From IMG/VR virus record IMGVR_UViG_3300024265_000150, positions 1 to 33,819 of that record: 33,819 nucleotides of DNA. One strand, written 5' to 3'. The position numbers were made by a program, and so were the translations under genes. The notes beneath the pieces were generated by a model. The model saw only the letters and a program-made list of their open reading frames with translations, had not been told where the DNA came from and did no database searches. Positions 16,777 to 24,113 of the stretch are shown piece by piece (the first letter of the stretch is position 1; each line of letters begins with the position of its first letter). The stretch is from a virus.

Positions 16777-17000
16777 AACGCTCCCTCGTTTTCCTTATTC
16801 CATGTGCATGGTTGGCAGAGGCCGTCGGCAATTATTTTTTCAGAGAAGCCGCACCCCGCGCACTGTTGCAGCACGGGCGCGTCGCTGTCGCGCAACTCGC
16901 AGACCGTCGGCCTGCGGTCGCCTCGATCGACGGCGGCTTGCTCGCAAACTTGGTGTGAGCATTCCGGGTACGCTGTCGGGTGCGGTGCTGGTTGCGCCAT
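16773..17000 (-). CDS. Small zinc-binding hypothetical protein
   Basis: This is 75 residues with several cysteine pairs (PECSHQVC, QQCAGCGFSE, GLCQPC). CxxC plus CxxC near the C-terminus suggests a zinc ribbon. The ribosome site GGAGGGG lies five bases before the ATG. The 82-base gap upstream holds only a short palindrome (CTCCTAAAGGAG, 17081-17092) that is not placed like a terminator. Confidence 0.7.
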   Translation of the reverse strand: MAQPAPHPTAYPECSHQVCEQAAVDRGDRRPTVCELRDSDAPVLQQCAGCGFSEKIIADGLCQPCTWNKENEGAL

Positions 17001-17082
17001 CTCGCCCCTCCGAATTAGACGAGAACCTAAGTCATCAAGGCGAGCGGCGCAAGGGGAGATGCCGCGAAATTAATTTTTTCTC

Positions 17083-17256
17083 CTAAAGGAGTGAAATTGG
17101 GGTGGAATCCCCATGATCGGCTCGGAGCAGCCGGTTGGCGCAATCCGCGCACGTCAGAACCCCCCCGATGATGACGTCGGCGAAATTCGTGCATCGCTGG
17201 TTGTTCCATCCTGATCGGTCGACTTCGCAAATCTCGAGCGGCGGGGCTTCGGGCAT
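17083..17256 (-). CDS. 57-residue zinc-knuckle protein
   Basis: This short gene begins MPEAPPLEICEVDRSGWNNQ and contains LTCADCANRLLRAD. It has AGGAGG six bases before the ATG, and that ATG overlaps the upstream stop as TGATG. Four cysteines (two of them as CADC) suggest one zinc site. A longer open frame on the same strand at 17027-17230 lacks these signals and is taken as a shadow. Confidence 0.68.
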   Translation of the reverse strand: MPEAPPLEICEVDRSGWNNQRCTNFADVIIGGVLTCADCANRLLRADHGDSTPISLL

Positions 17257-17354
17257 CACGCTCCTCCTATTAGAACGCCGACCGACAATCCGGCGAAGAA
17301 AATCGACACTGCGGCGAGCAACGCTGCAATCTGGAAATACGTCTGCGCTCTCAT
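17256..17354 (-). CDS. 32-residue membrane microprotein
   Basis: Almost the whole protein is one hydrophobic helix (IAALLAAVSIFFAGLSVGVL). A strong ribosome site (AAGGAGG) lies five bases before the ATG, and the TGA is coupled to the next gene. It is the first gene of the leftward early operon, facing the XRE regulator. Function unknown; toxin-like or regulatory single-span peptides are possible. Confidence 0.65.
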   Translation of the reverse strand: MRAQTYFQIAALLAAVSIFFAGLSVGVLIGGA

Positions 17355-17449
17355 TGCGTCCTCCTTGGCCCCCCTATCGGCGGCCGGCGCCAGAACTTGA
17401 GCAGCCCCCGGTTGCGCTTTTCGCCTTCCTGTATTAGATTCCGGGCTAA
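17355..17449. promoter_or_regulatory. Divergent early control region
   Basis: These 95 bases separate the leftward early operon from the rightward XRE regulator and are the expected site of divergent early promoters and operators. I see no well-spaced sigma-70 pair. TTGCGC at 17412 and TATTAG at 17432 are only 14 bases apart. The regulator ATG lies about 12 bases after TATTAG, so its transcript may have a very short leader. Confidence 0.45.
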
Positions 17450-17692
17450 ATGAGTCGATACGCCCGAAACGATGTCCTGAAAACCGTCCGCACCTACCTG
17501 AAATTCACGCAGCGCGAGCTCGCCGAAGAGGCCAAGATCAACTCCACCTACGTCTGCCAGATTGAGACGGGCGCGAGGAAGATCGGGCACCGGGTTGCGT
17601 ACCAAATCTGGACGGCGCTGCGGCCCGCGTTTGACGATCTCGGGCTGACGCAGGAGGATCTTTTGCGCGGGTATCGCGAGGTCGTCTGGTGA
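17450..17692 (+). CDS. XRE-family (Cro/CI-type) HTH regulator
   Basis: This is 80 residues, nearly all one helix-turn-helix domain: KFTQRELAEEAKINSTYVCQ (residues 18-37) is the HTH, followed by IETGARKIGHRVAYQIWTAL as the stabilising helices. It lacks the C-terminal cleavage domain of CI-type repressors, so it is closer to Cro. It sits at the divergence point of the two early operons and probably sets their balance. No clear ribosome site precedes the ATG. Confidence 0.85.
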   Translation: MSRYARNDVLKTVRTYLKFTQRELAEEAKINSTYVCQIETGARKIGHRVAYQIWTALRPAFDDLGLTQEDLLRGYREVVW

Positions 17693-17739
17693 GGCATTCC
17701 CACGTAGGCAAGTGATTGACGCATCGGGGGGTGTGAGGG

Positions 17740-18732
17740 GTGGCGAGGCGAAAATTCCCGAGCGATGGCCGTCCTTGGTTTCGATGCCTGACGGACATCT
17801 TGCATGACCCGAAACTCAACGGGGACTGCCCGGTCGAGGTGGCGTGGTTCTTCCTGCGCCTGCTCGCGATACTCGAGGGCGCGAAGTCACAGAGTGGGCA
17901 AATCGCGCTCGACCGGCGCGGGTTGAACTTCTGCGCAGCCCGTGAACAGCACCGGCACGCGCTGCGTGTGGCTCGCATAGGGGCTGCACGCGGGCTGTAC
18001 GCACTCTCCACAGACGGTGTGCACACGCTCATCACGGTCCCTAATTGGGCGGAAATACAGGGATACGCTTCCGAAAAACCCTCCCTAGAGGAGAGAGAGG
18101 AGAGAGAGGAGAAGAGAGAGAGTACCCCCGCGGCTTCGCCGCCCCTCGCGCCCAATCTCCCCCTCGGGGACGAAACCCCCAACCCCGCAGGGAAAGACAC
18201 CCCCCAGAAGCTCGAGGATCGCCCAGAATCAACGAACAGCGAAAGTGATGCCGGGGTCCAGCAGCGCGGCGATCATCCTCCCGCCGACGCTGACGGTCCT
18301 GTGACCTCGGCATCTCGCCGCAAGGCGGCCCCGAAGCGCAAGACCCAGTGCCCGGAGGCCCTCACCGCCGAGCAGTGGTCGCGCGTCCACCGGTGGCGAT
18401 CCGCGACGCACCCCGAGTTCAGCGACAAGGAGCTCGAGGCCCAATGGACGCGCCACTACCAGCACCACGCCGGCAAGGGCAACACCGGCCTCGACTGGGT
18501 GCTGAGCTTCTACAACTGGCTGACCGGGCCGTACTACACGCCGATCGTTGACGGCAGGCCAGGGCCGCCGCGCCCCACGCCGCCCGTCGTCAAGCGCGAA
18601 GAACCGCCGCCGCCGATGACGGAGGAAGAATCGGCCGCGATGAGCGAGCAGTACGAGAAGGACCGGATCAAATACGGCTTCCGGCCGAGGGGCTGGCATG
18701 ACGCCGACCCGCAACCACAAGAGGAGAATTGA
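17740..18732 (+). CDS. Replication initiator / replisome-organiser-like protein
   Basis: This is a 330-residue protein (GTG start). Residues 1-115 (RPWFRCLTDILHDPKLNGDC, then helices, then LITVPNWAEIQGYASEKP) look like the winged-helix N-terminus of phage O/DnaD-like initiators. Residues 117-205 are a disordered Glu/Arg then Pro-rich linker. Residues 205-265 (LTAEQWSRVHRWRSATHPEF, then GNTGLDWVLSFYNWLTG) form the helical C-terminal domain often seen in these proteins. The linker is encoded by a 36-base purine-only tract at 18087-18122. A helicase loader may be elsewhere. The initiator role is inferred from domain layout and position after the regulator. Confidence 0.75.
   Translation: MARRKFPSDGRPWFRCLTDILHDPKLNGDCPVEVAWFFLRLLAILEGAKSQSGQIALDRRGLNFCAAREQHRHALRVARIGAARGLYALSTDGVHTLITVPNWAEIQGYASEKPSLEEREEREEKRESTPAASPPLAPNLPLGDETPNPAGKDTPQKLEDRPESTNSESDAGVQQRGDHPPADADGPVTSASRRKAAPKRKTQCPEALTAEQWSRVHRWRSATHPEFSDKELEAQWTRHYQHHAGKGNTGLDWVLSFYNWLTGPYYTPIVDGRPGPPRPTPPVVKREEPPPPMTEEESAAMSEQYEKDRIKYGFRPRGWHDADPQPQEEN
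18087..18122 (+). repeat. 36-nt purine-only tract inside the initiator gene
   Basis: These bases are all A or G, with near-tandem GAGAGAGAGG units. They encode the Glu/Arg run in the linker, are followed by a C-rich stretch, and lie about one third into the gene. The placement is comparable to the origin inside lambda gene O. Confidence 0.6.
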
Positions 18733-18733
18733 A

Positions 18734-18958
18734 ATGAGCGACGCCCATTATGAGACCGATGAGTCACCCGAGCCGAAGGTAAGGCCGAGAAAAGTCACCC
18801 TGCATGACGCGGCGAAGGAGGGAACGGTTCTAATCCGGGTGAACGGCGCGACTGTCGCTGGGTTTTGTGTCGGGGACGACCACCTCGAACTCTTCAACGC
18901 GAACACGAATGTCACCGGCCTCGCTGCTTGTCCGCGGGGATTGCTGAAGACGAAATGA
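18734..18958 (+). CDS. Small hypothetical protein
   Basis: This is 74 residues from the ATG at 18734, seven bases after GAGGAG; the frame stays open further upstream. The N-terminus is polar; residues 25-60 look like small beta strands (KVTLHDAAKEGTVLIRVNGA, VAGFCVGDDHLELFN). No family recognised. Its stop overlaps the homing endonuclease start. Confidence 0.68.
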   Translation: MSDAHYETDESPEPKVRPRKVTLHDAAKEGTVLIRVNGATVAGFCVGDDHLELFNANTNVTGLAACPRGLLKTK

Positions 18959-19692
18959 ACAACCTGAAACCCAAACTCGCCGCCATGCTACGCCGCTGGG
19001 CGGCCCGACTCGCTCCCGCAGAGGTGCCGAAATTCAAACCGCGCGGGATCAAGAATAGAGACGAGCGCATTTGGCTCGCGGCGATCATCGACGGGGAGGG
19101 GTGCATCTTCATAAACAAGCGCAAGGCGGGGCAGCACAGCGGGAAGGGTTACGCCCGCCAGAGCGACCTGTTCGGAGCGGGGTTGCAGGTAGGAAACACC
19201 TGCCGGGCCATTGTTGAGCGGTGCAAAACCATTACCGGCAAGGGGTCGATTTCTCTGCGAAAGCCCGGCGATGATCTTAGGCGTAAACAGACTCTTTATT
19301 CTTGGGCTTGTACCGCGCGCTCGGCTCGTATCGTGCTCAGGGCGGTCTACCCCCACCTTGTAGCCAAGCAACATCAGGCGCGGCTCGCCATCGGATGCCC
19401 GAGCAGGGGTGAGGAGGCCGCGAGGGCACACGCGGGGCTTAAGGCGCTGCACGGCGGACACGACCCGCGCATTGACTTTTCTGAGCCGGTGCCAGGCTAC
19501 GTCGAATTCGAGCCGGGCAAGGGTGTCTGTCAGCGCGGCCACAACCTCGCGCTTCCTGACGCGAAGTGTAGCAATGGTAGTTGCCGGGAGTGCAAGCGCG
19601 TTTCCGACGCAAGACGATACACCGGAGCAGGGAACACCACGAAGGTTCGGCGCCGCATGGCTCGGGAGAGCCGGCGGAAGAATCGAAGATGA
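18955..19692 (+). CDS. LAGLIDADG-type homing endonuclease with C-terminal zinc motif
   Basis: This is 245 residues. WLAAIIDGEGC (residues 40-50) is a LAGLIDADG helix with the catalytic acidic residue in DGEG; only one such helix is evident, so it should act as a dimer. The middle (YSWACTARSARIVLRAVYPH, then KQHQARLAIG) matches the LAGLIDADG_3 style of phage enzymes. The C-terminus has CQRGHNLALPDAKC and CRECKR, a zinc module common in phage HNH-type enzymes. It is free-standing, not in an intron or intein. Unusually, it is joined to both neighbours by ATGA overlaps, as if long settled in the operon. Confidence 0.83.
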   Translation: MNNLKPKLAAMLRRWAARLAPAEVPKFKPRGIKNRDERIWLAAIIDGEGCIFINKRKAGQHSGKGYARQSDLFGAGLQVGNTCRAIVERCKTITGKGSISLRKPGDDLRRKQTLYSWACTARSARIVLRAVYPHLVAKQHQARLAIGCPSRGEEAARAHAGLKALHGGHDPRIDFSEPVPGYVEFEPGKGVCQRGHNLALPDAKCSNGSCRECKRVSDARRYTGAGNTTKVRRRMARESRRKNRR

Positions 19693-19859
19693 GGAAGCGC
19701 GAACTCCGCGCTATTGTGACTGCGATTCTCGTCGGCGAGGCAGACTTCTATGAGTGCGGAGAGGGGGCGCAAATGATTGCAGACGACCTGATAGAGAGGA
19801 CGCGCGACGAGCCGTGGCGGAGTCGTCTCCGTCGGTGGTGGAAGAATAGGGGGAAGTGA
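19689..19859 (+). CDS. 56-residue hypothetical protein
   Basis: This small protein begins MRKRELRAIVTAILVGEADF at an ATG overlapping the endonuclease stop and ends WRSRLRRWWKNRGK. It is helical with a basic, Trp-rich tail. No family recognised. It overlaps the next gene by TGATG. Confidence 0.62.
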   Translation: MRKRELRAIVTAILVGEADFYECGEGAQMIADDLIERTRDEPWRSRLRRWWKNRGK

Positions 19860-20146
19860 TGGATATTGAGCAATTGAAGTTGATTCTTGAGACGATCGGC
19901 GCGGCTGGAGAGGGCGCGCGGGATCTAGCCTACGTCTGGTTTGGCCTCCAGTTTCTCAGGGCCCTACTCGACCCCGCGGTTGTAATCGTCCTAATCCTCA
20001 CTGCGTACCACCTCATCAAAATGGTAGTACACAATGTCACCTTTCTCTCCCAACTCGGGAGACACCTGTCAGTTGATGCGTTCGAGCCGGCTGGGCGGAG
20101 AGTTATATTCGATGCGGTCAGGGCGGGTTTCGGTGGGCAGCGATGA
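19859..20146 (+). CDS. Small membrane protein
   Basis: This is 95 residues from the ATG at 19859 (TGATG; GTG 19856 is an alternative). A hydrophobic segment near residues 33-58 (LRALLDPAVVIVLILTAYHL) predicts one membrane span, with helices on each side. Unknown role. Confidence 0.66.
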   Translation: MDIEQLKLILETIGAAGEGARDLAYVWFGLQFLRALLDPAVVIVLILTAYHLIKMVVHNVTFLSQLGRHLSVDAFEPAGRRVIFDAVRAGFGGQR

Positions 20147-20616
20147 CCCGCGTAGCCATCGAGCGCCTCAGCCCTGAACATCAGGAATACTTGGCCCACG
20201 CCGCCGAGCGGGTCGACCACTTCAAGAAGCCGAAGGCCGACAAGCTCAAACTGATGGCCTACGGCGAGACGTTCAAGACGCAGCTCGAACTGGACTACGC
20301 CAACTACCTCGAAACGTGGCGCAAGGCGAACAAGATCGACTCGTGGCTCTACGAACCGCTGCGCTTCTCGCTCGGGCTTAACGTCAGCTACACGCCGGAC
20401 TTCCTGACGGTCCAAGGTGACGACGCCTACGACTCGATGCGGAACATCTATGAGGTCAAGGGGTCGTGGCTCAGCCGCAACGCACGGGACTCGCGCACCC
20501 GGCTGAAGATTGCCGCGACGATGTATCAGTGGTTTAATTGGTACGCCGTGACGCGCGAGAAGGGCGTGTGGAAATTCGAGACGATCCGCGAGAATCATAT
20601 GGAGGACCAACCATGA
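20143..20616 (+). CDS. DUF1064-family PD-(D/E)XK nuclease-like protein
   Basis: This is 157 residues. LEYANYLE-like LELDYANYLETWRKANKI, WLYEPLRFSL, SYTPDFLTV and NIYEVKGSWL follow the DUF1064 pattern, with the active-site PD...E-x-K formed by Asp in TPDF and Glu-Val-Lys. Family members are proposed phage endonucleases or junction-processing enzymes of the restriction-endonuclease fold. Placed among replication-stage genes and joined to both neighbours by ATGA overlaps. Confidence 0.85.
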   Translation: MTRVAIERLSPEHQEYLAHAAERVDHFKKPKADKLKLMAYGETFKTQLELDYANYLETWRKANKIDSWLYEPLRFSLGLNVSYTPDFLTVQGDDAYDSMRNIYEVKGSWLSRNARDSRTRLKIAATMYQWFNWYAVTREKGVWKFETIRENHMEDQP

Positions 20617-21233
20617 GCACCGAGCTACTCTGTAAGCTGACCGACCAGAAGATGCAGACGTACGGCGGCTACCAGTGGACGTTAGGCGAGTGGTCCGAAG
20701 CGGACGGGGTGTTCGAGTTGTGCGGCTCTGGTTGGCTGCACGCCTACACGCACCCGCTACTCGCGGTGCTGCTCAACCCGATCCACGCCGACGTATCTAG
20801 TCCGCGCCTATTTGTGATCGAGACGGATGGCGAGCGCAAGGACGACCGTGGCCTCAAGGTGGGCTTCACGCGGATGCGGCTGGTTCGAGAGATGCCGCTG
20901 CCGACGATGACGCCAGTGCAAATCGCCGCGTTTGGGGTTCTGTGCGCACTAGAGGTCTACGGCGGGCCAAACTTCGCCCATTGGGCTAGGGGGTGGTTGA
21001 GCGGCGAAGACCGATCGCCAGGCTCAGCGCGCTTGGCATCGGGCTCAGTGCGCCCAGTATCTCCGATATACTCGATATACTCGTTAAGCGCGGCGAAGCG
21101 TGCGGCAGATCACACAGCGGGCCAAGGGGACTCGGCGAGCGTGGCGCACTGGGCTGTACGCTCGGCAGCGTATTCGGTTGATTTGATTGCGCTAGCCAAG
21201 CGGTCGCTGACGGCTGCGAAGGAGATCACATGA
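20613..21233 (+). CDS. Conserved phage protein (LCGSGWLHAY type) with Ala/Ser-rich tail
   Basis: This is 206 residues. YGGYQWTLGEWSEADGVFEL, WLHAYTHPLLAVLLNPIHAD, RLFVIETDG and VLCALEVYG, then WARGWLSGEDRS, match a widely distributed phage protein whose function I do not know. After residue 135 the sequence becomes an Ala/Ser-rich region (SVRPVSPIYSIYSLSAAKRA), like the repetitive tails often seen in this type. The ATG at 20613 overlaps the previous stop; the frame stays open upstream to 20538. Confidence 0.78.
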   Translation: MSTELLCKLTDQKMQTYGGYQWTLGEWSEADGVFELCGSGWLHAYTHPLLAVLLNPIHADVSSPRLFVIETDGERKDDRGLKVGFTRMRLVREMPLPTMTPVQIAAFGVLCALEVYGGPNFAHWARGWLSGEDRSPGSARLASGSVRPVSPIYSIYSLSAAKRAADHTAGQGDSASVAHWAVRSAAYSVDLIALAKRSLTAAKEIT

Positions 21234-21442
21234 CACTTCGACGACAACTCGCCTGGGCGAGACTCGAAAAGAATCGGGTAGAGAGGGGCCAAATCCAAGC
21301 GGAGACGGCGCGCATCCGTATGGACACATGTAGGATCGAGGCCGAGATGCACCGGGCCTCGATTGCGTGGGACGCCACGATTGAAATGTTGTGTAGGCGG
21401 CGCGAGGCCGAGGCGCGCGACGACACCAAGGAGGGAACATGA
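21230..21442 (+). CDS. Small coiled-coil protein
   Basis: This is 70 residues, very rich in Arg and Glu (RLEKNRVERGQIQAETARIR), predicted as one long helix or coiled coil. It overlaps both neighbours by ATGA. Unknown role. Confidence 0.65.
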   Translation: MTLRRQLAWARLEKNRVERGQIQAETARIRMDTCRIEAEMHRASIAWDATIEMLCRRREAEARDDTKEGT

Positions 21443-21603
21443 TCTCCGACGAGCAGATCAAGGAGGCGGTCGATGTGAGCCGCCGAGTGGTGCAGGAGAG
21501 CGCCAAAGAAGCGCCGTTTGCAGCCATCGACGCGGTGACGCTAGGGTTGCTCATCGCCGAGGCGTTGCGCGAGGGCGTGATCGACGTTGAGGTGATAAAC
21601 TAA
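21439..21603 (+). CDS. 54-residue helical protein
   Basis: MISDEQIKEAVDVSRRVVQE and ALREGVIDVEVIN mark a short, acidic, helical protein. The ATG overlaps the previous stop (ATGA) and the TAA overlaps the next ATG (TAATG), which supports it as a real gene despite its length. Confidence 0.65.
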   Translation: MISDEQIKEAVDVSRRVVQESAKEAPFAAIDAVTLGLLIAEALREGVIDVEVIN

Positions 21604-21878
21604 TGGCGGCTGACGCCAAGCGCGAGCGGAGCCACGACGCGAAATTCGATGCGCGCCCGCACATTCAGCCATGCCCGATCAAGGGCTGCTCGTCGCAGAT
21701 TTTATGGCGGGAGGTGACGGAAACCGAGAGGGGCCGTAAGCCCGCGCGCCCGCTGCGGACGATCAAGCACCGCTTCAGGAGGTGCTGCGTGTGTACCGCC
21801 AAGGTCCACTTCGAGAACCAGATACTCAGCAGGAGGCGGCCGTGTCTGACGGTGAGGGGCGCGACGAAGATGCACTGA
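21603..21878 (+). CDS. Zinc-knuckle protein
   Basis: This is 91 residues, basic. CPIKGC and CCVC about 35 residues apart form a likely zinc site, followed by a basic tail. Probably binds nucleic acid. Coupled to the previous gene by TAATG and overlapping the next by 37 bases. Confidence 0.66.
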   Translation: MAADAKRERSHDAKFDARPHIQPCPIKGCSSQILWREVTETERGRKPARPLRTIKHRFRRCCVCTAKVHFENQILSRRRPCLTVRGATKMH

Positions 21879-22069
21879 TCGAGAAGCGCGTCGAATACAG
21901 GCGCCCCCCGCCGCGCGTCTGCCCGTTCTGCGGGCTGGAATTTGAGGTGGCGTGCAACCGACGCGGACGTCGACCAAAATACTGTAGCGTCGCGTGTAGG
22001 GTGGCCTATTATCGAAGGGGCGGGGCGCTCCAACCCCAACCGGGAGCCTATTACAATGCAACCAAATAA
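21842..22069 (+). CDS. Zinc-finger protein (CPFCGLEFEV)
   Basis: This is 75 residues from the GTG at 21842, five bases after a perfect AGGAGG that lies inside the previous gene. VCPFCGLEFEVACNRRGRRP followed by KYCSVACRVAYYRR is a four-cysteine finger of the kind common in small phage proteins. Likely nucleic-acid binding. Confidence 0.72.
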   Translation: MSDGEGRDEDALIEKRVEYRRPPPRVCPFCGLEFEVACNRRGRRPKYCSVACRVAYYRRGGALQPQPGAYYNATK

Positions 22070-22244
22070 AGATAAAGAAACTGCGCTGATGAGCGCTAGG
22101 GCCATGTACTCCGCGTCAATCATGTGTATGCTCTTGGCTGTGGCTCCCGATATTCAGGGCACAGGCAACATGGTCTCATTTACATGCGCAATCGGCCTGT
22201 TCTTGCTTGCAATTTTCGAGGAGCGCGCCAATGCCCGAGAATGA
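22056..22244 (+). CDS. Small two-span membrane protein
   Basis: This is 62 residues with two hydrophobic segments (YSASIMCMLLAVAPDI and VSFTCAIGLFLLAIF) joined by a short loop, a helical-hairpin topology. It starts at the ATG at 22056 inside the end of the previous gene and overlaps the next. Unknown role. Confidence 0.62.
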   Translation: MQPNKDKETALMSARAMYSASIMCMLLAVAPDIQGTGNMVSFTCAIGLFLLAIFEERANARE

Positions 22245-22773
22245 AGAAACCGCGCTGATCGTCCCTGAGGCCGAAGAGGGTTGGGCCAAGGTCCAAGCCT
22301 CGGCGCTGGGCGACCGCATGAAGCGTGCGCTGTATCGCGTGGCGTGCGGGGACGAGTTCCGGGTTGCGTCGAAGTCAGTGGGCTACACCGGGCACCAAGA
22401 TGTCTACCGCTACGCTATTCGGTTTGGGCTCGTGGACATCAGGACCACCGCGATCATCAACAAGGACCGGCGCATCGCCGACCTGGCGGGCGCTGAGATC
22501 GAGGTGCGGCTGCTCGACGAGAAGCAGCTCAAGGAAATCTCGATTCAGCAACTCGGGGTCATCAAGGGCATCTCAACCGACAAGATCCTCGCCCACGACA
22601 AGGCCAGCACGGACGACGGCGGCGACTACATCTCGGCGCTCGAGGCGATGGCCGCGCGTGTCGTCGAGAGCGGCGTGGAGATGGAACTCAAGGTTTCGAT
22701 CAAGCCGGCGGCACCGCAGGCTGCGGTGATCGAGGCGGAGACGATTGACGTGACGCCCCCAAAAGGGGCGTGA
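22231..22773 (+). CDS. HTH DNA-binding protein, possible terminase small subunit
   Basis: This is 180 residues from the ATG at 22231, with GAGGAG nine bases upstream. RVACGDEFRVASKSVGYTGH (residues 39-58) resembles the N-terminal HTH of small terminases. Then come a helical oligomerisation-like region (QLGVIKGISTDKILAHDKAS) and a C-terminal part (DYISALEAMAARVVESGVEM) ending AETIDVTPPKGA. The large subunit lies about 7.6 kb away and no better small subunit is next to it, so this is the best candidate in the window. It could instead be a plain HTH regulator. Its tail resembles that of the next gene product. Confidence 0.8.
   Translation: MPENEETALIVPEAEEGWAKVQASALGDRMKRALYRVACGDEFRVASKSVGYTGHQDVYRYAIRFGLVDIRTTAIINKDRRIADLAGAEIEVRLLDEKQLKEISIQQLGVIKGISTDKILAHDKASTDDGGDYISALEAMAARVVESGVEMELKVSIKPAAPQAAVIEAETIDVTPPKGA
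22731..22757 (+). repeat. Copy 1 of a 27-bp repeat encoding a shared C-terminal tail
   Basis: It differs at two of 27 positions from 23305-23331. Both copies are read in frame and encode EAETIDVTP or EAETVDVTP near the C-termini of adjacent genes. Confidence 0.75.
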
Positions 22774-22780
22774 GGAAGAA

Positions 22781-23356
22781 GTGCGCAAATTTAAGCTGAC
22801 GTCAGATGATGTCCGATTCACGGGCGACACCCACTTCGGGCATGCCAATATTATCAAGTTTTGCAACCGTCCATACAGGGACGCAGCCCACATGGATGAG
22901 CAACTGGTAGCCAACTGGAATGCGAAAGTGTCACCCGACCAACTCGTGTTCCACGTCGGGGATTTCGCGTTCAGGAGCGCACGGCGCTCAGTGCCCTATT
23001 ATCTCGAACGCCTCAACGGAACCATCATCCTCATTCAGGGCAACCACGATCGACCGGCAGACCTGAAACACTTTTCCGAGGTTCACGATATAGTGGAGGT
23101 GACGGTCGACGGCCAGATGATCGTGCTGTGCCACTACGCCCTAATGGTATGGAATCGGGGCCACTATGGGTCTTGGCATCTTCACGGCCACAGTCACGGC
23201 ACGCTACCGACGAGATTCAATCAGAAGGTGGAGGACATCGGGGTGGATTCATGGGCCTACGCTCCCGTCACCTTTAAACAGGTGTCGGCGATTATGCTCA
23301 TGCACGAGGCGGAGACGGTGGACGTGACGCCGGAGGGGGTGGACGATGAGGGTTAG
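22781..23356 (+). CDS. Calcineurin-like metallophosphoesterase
   Basis: This is 191 residues. Metal-binding motifs are all present: GDTHFGH (Asp16, His18), VGDF (Asp61), GNHD (Asn88, His89), CHY (His118) and HGHSH (135-139). Phage proteins of this type are predicted phosphodiesterases or nucleases; the substrate is unknown. The GTG start has GAGGAAG just upstream, overlapping the previous stop region. The C-terminus ends EAETVDVTPEGVDDEG, echoing the upstream gene product, and overlaps the next gene by 11 bases. Confidence 0.9.
   Translation: MRKFKLTSDDVRFTGDTHFGHANIIKFCNRPYRDAAHMDEQLVANWNAKVSPDQLVFHVGDFAFRSARRSVPYYLERLNGTIILIQGNHDRPADLKHFSEVHDIVEVTVDGQMIVLCHYALMVWNRGHYGSWHLHGHSHGTLPTRFNQKVEDIGVDSWAYAPVTFKQVSAIMLMHEAETVDVTPEGVDDEG
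23305..23331 (+). repeat. Copy 2 of the 27-bp C-terminal repeat
   Basis: Matches 22731-22757 at 25 of 27 positions, in the same reading frame of the metallophosphoesterase gene. Confidence 0.75.
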
Positions 23357-23627
23357 AAAGAGGCCGATCGAGGTCGAGGCGTGGCACTACAACCCCCGGG
23401 CCGACACGGTTCGCTCGGTGCGGCCTCCCGCGCCCCACTATCTTTTGCGATGGAATCGCTGGAGGCATTGCTGGCAAATCAAGACGCTCGAAGGGTGGTT
23501 GTCGATTAGCTTGGGCGATTGGATCATACGCGGCGTCCACGGCGAGTGGTATCCCTGTAAGCCAGACATTTTCAAGGCGACCTACGAAGAGGCGTGGGTA
23601 GGCGCGCGGGAGGAGAGCGATGGCTGA
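23346..23627 (+). CDS. Conserved phage protein (GDWIIRGVHGEWYPCKP type)
   Basis: This is 93 residues. KRPIEVEAWHYNPRAD at the N-terminus and WLSISLGDWIIRGVHGEWYP followed by CKPDIFKATYE are the signature of a very common small phage protein of unknown function. It starts 11 bases inside the metallophosphoesterase gene. Confidence 0.83.
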   Translation: MRVRKRPIEVEAWHYNPRADTVRSVRPPAPHYLLRWNRWRHCWQIKTLEGWLSISLGDWIIRGVHGEWYPCKPDIFKATYEEAWVGAREESDG

Positions 23628-23850
23628 CGTCCACTGGAACGTGAAGTTCGGCGAACCGCACCGCGTCACCGCCAAGCCGGAGGCTGGGGTCGAGTTGATC
23701 GTGGAGAGTCTGCCGCCGTCGAAACGGTGGGTGGGCAGGCTCATCGTCAACGGCAAGGCGGCGTGGAACGGCTTCGGCTTCAAGTTGTCGTCTGAGGCGA
23801 AGAACATCACCGAGGGGAGGTATCGAGGGTGGCGAAAGAGACAACTGTGA
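23620..23850 (+). CDS. Small basic hypothetical protein
   Basis: This is 76 residues, basic and probably beta-rich (ELIVESLPPSKRWVGRLIVN). It overlaps the previous gene by eight bases. No family recognised. Confidence 0.66.
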   Translation: MADVHWNVKFGEPHRVTAKPEAGVELIVESLPPSKRWVGRLIVNGKAAWNGFGFKLSSEAKNITEGRYRGWRKRQL

Positions 23851-24113
23851 GCCAGCACACACCGGGGCCGTGGAAGTGGGAAAGCCTGGTCGACACACAC
23901 AGCTTGGAGCCAGACGTCCTGAGCATCTACGAGTCACACGGCGGCGGGATGGCACCAGGAGAGGCCGACGCTCGGCTGATCGAGGCTGCGCCGGACCTGT
24001 TGGCGGCGCTCAAGAAGATCCGAGACGAGCCGATTTCAAATCTGTCGATCTGTTTTTTGATGAGGGAGATCGCCCACGACGCCATCGCCAAGGCCACCGA
24101 GGTGAAGCCGTGA
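23829..24113 (+). CDS. Conserved phage protein (HTPGPW type)
   Basis: This is 94 residues. HTPGPWKWES at the N-terminus and EADARLIEAAPDLLAALKKI later are the hallmark of a widespread small phage protein of unknown function. The GTG at 23829 follows GGGGAGG by eight bases; GTG 23847 overlaps the previous stop as GTGA and would remove six residues. Confidence 0.82.
   Translation: MAKETTVSQHTPGPWKWESLVDTHSLEPDVLSIYESHGGGMAPGEADARLIEAAPDLLAALKKIRDEPISNLSICFLMREIAHDAIAKATEVKP

Noticed and set aside
17027-17230. 67-codon open frame on the minus strand
   Set aside because: No ribosome site and low-complexity Arg/Pro content; a coupled gene with AGGAGG and a CADC motif occupies the same strand in another frame.
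22947-22965. Half parS-like sequence GTGTTCCACGTCGG
   Set aside because: Lies inside the metallophosphoesterase gene, encodes conserved residues near VFHVGD, and lacks the second arm.
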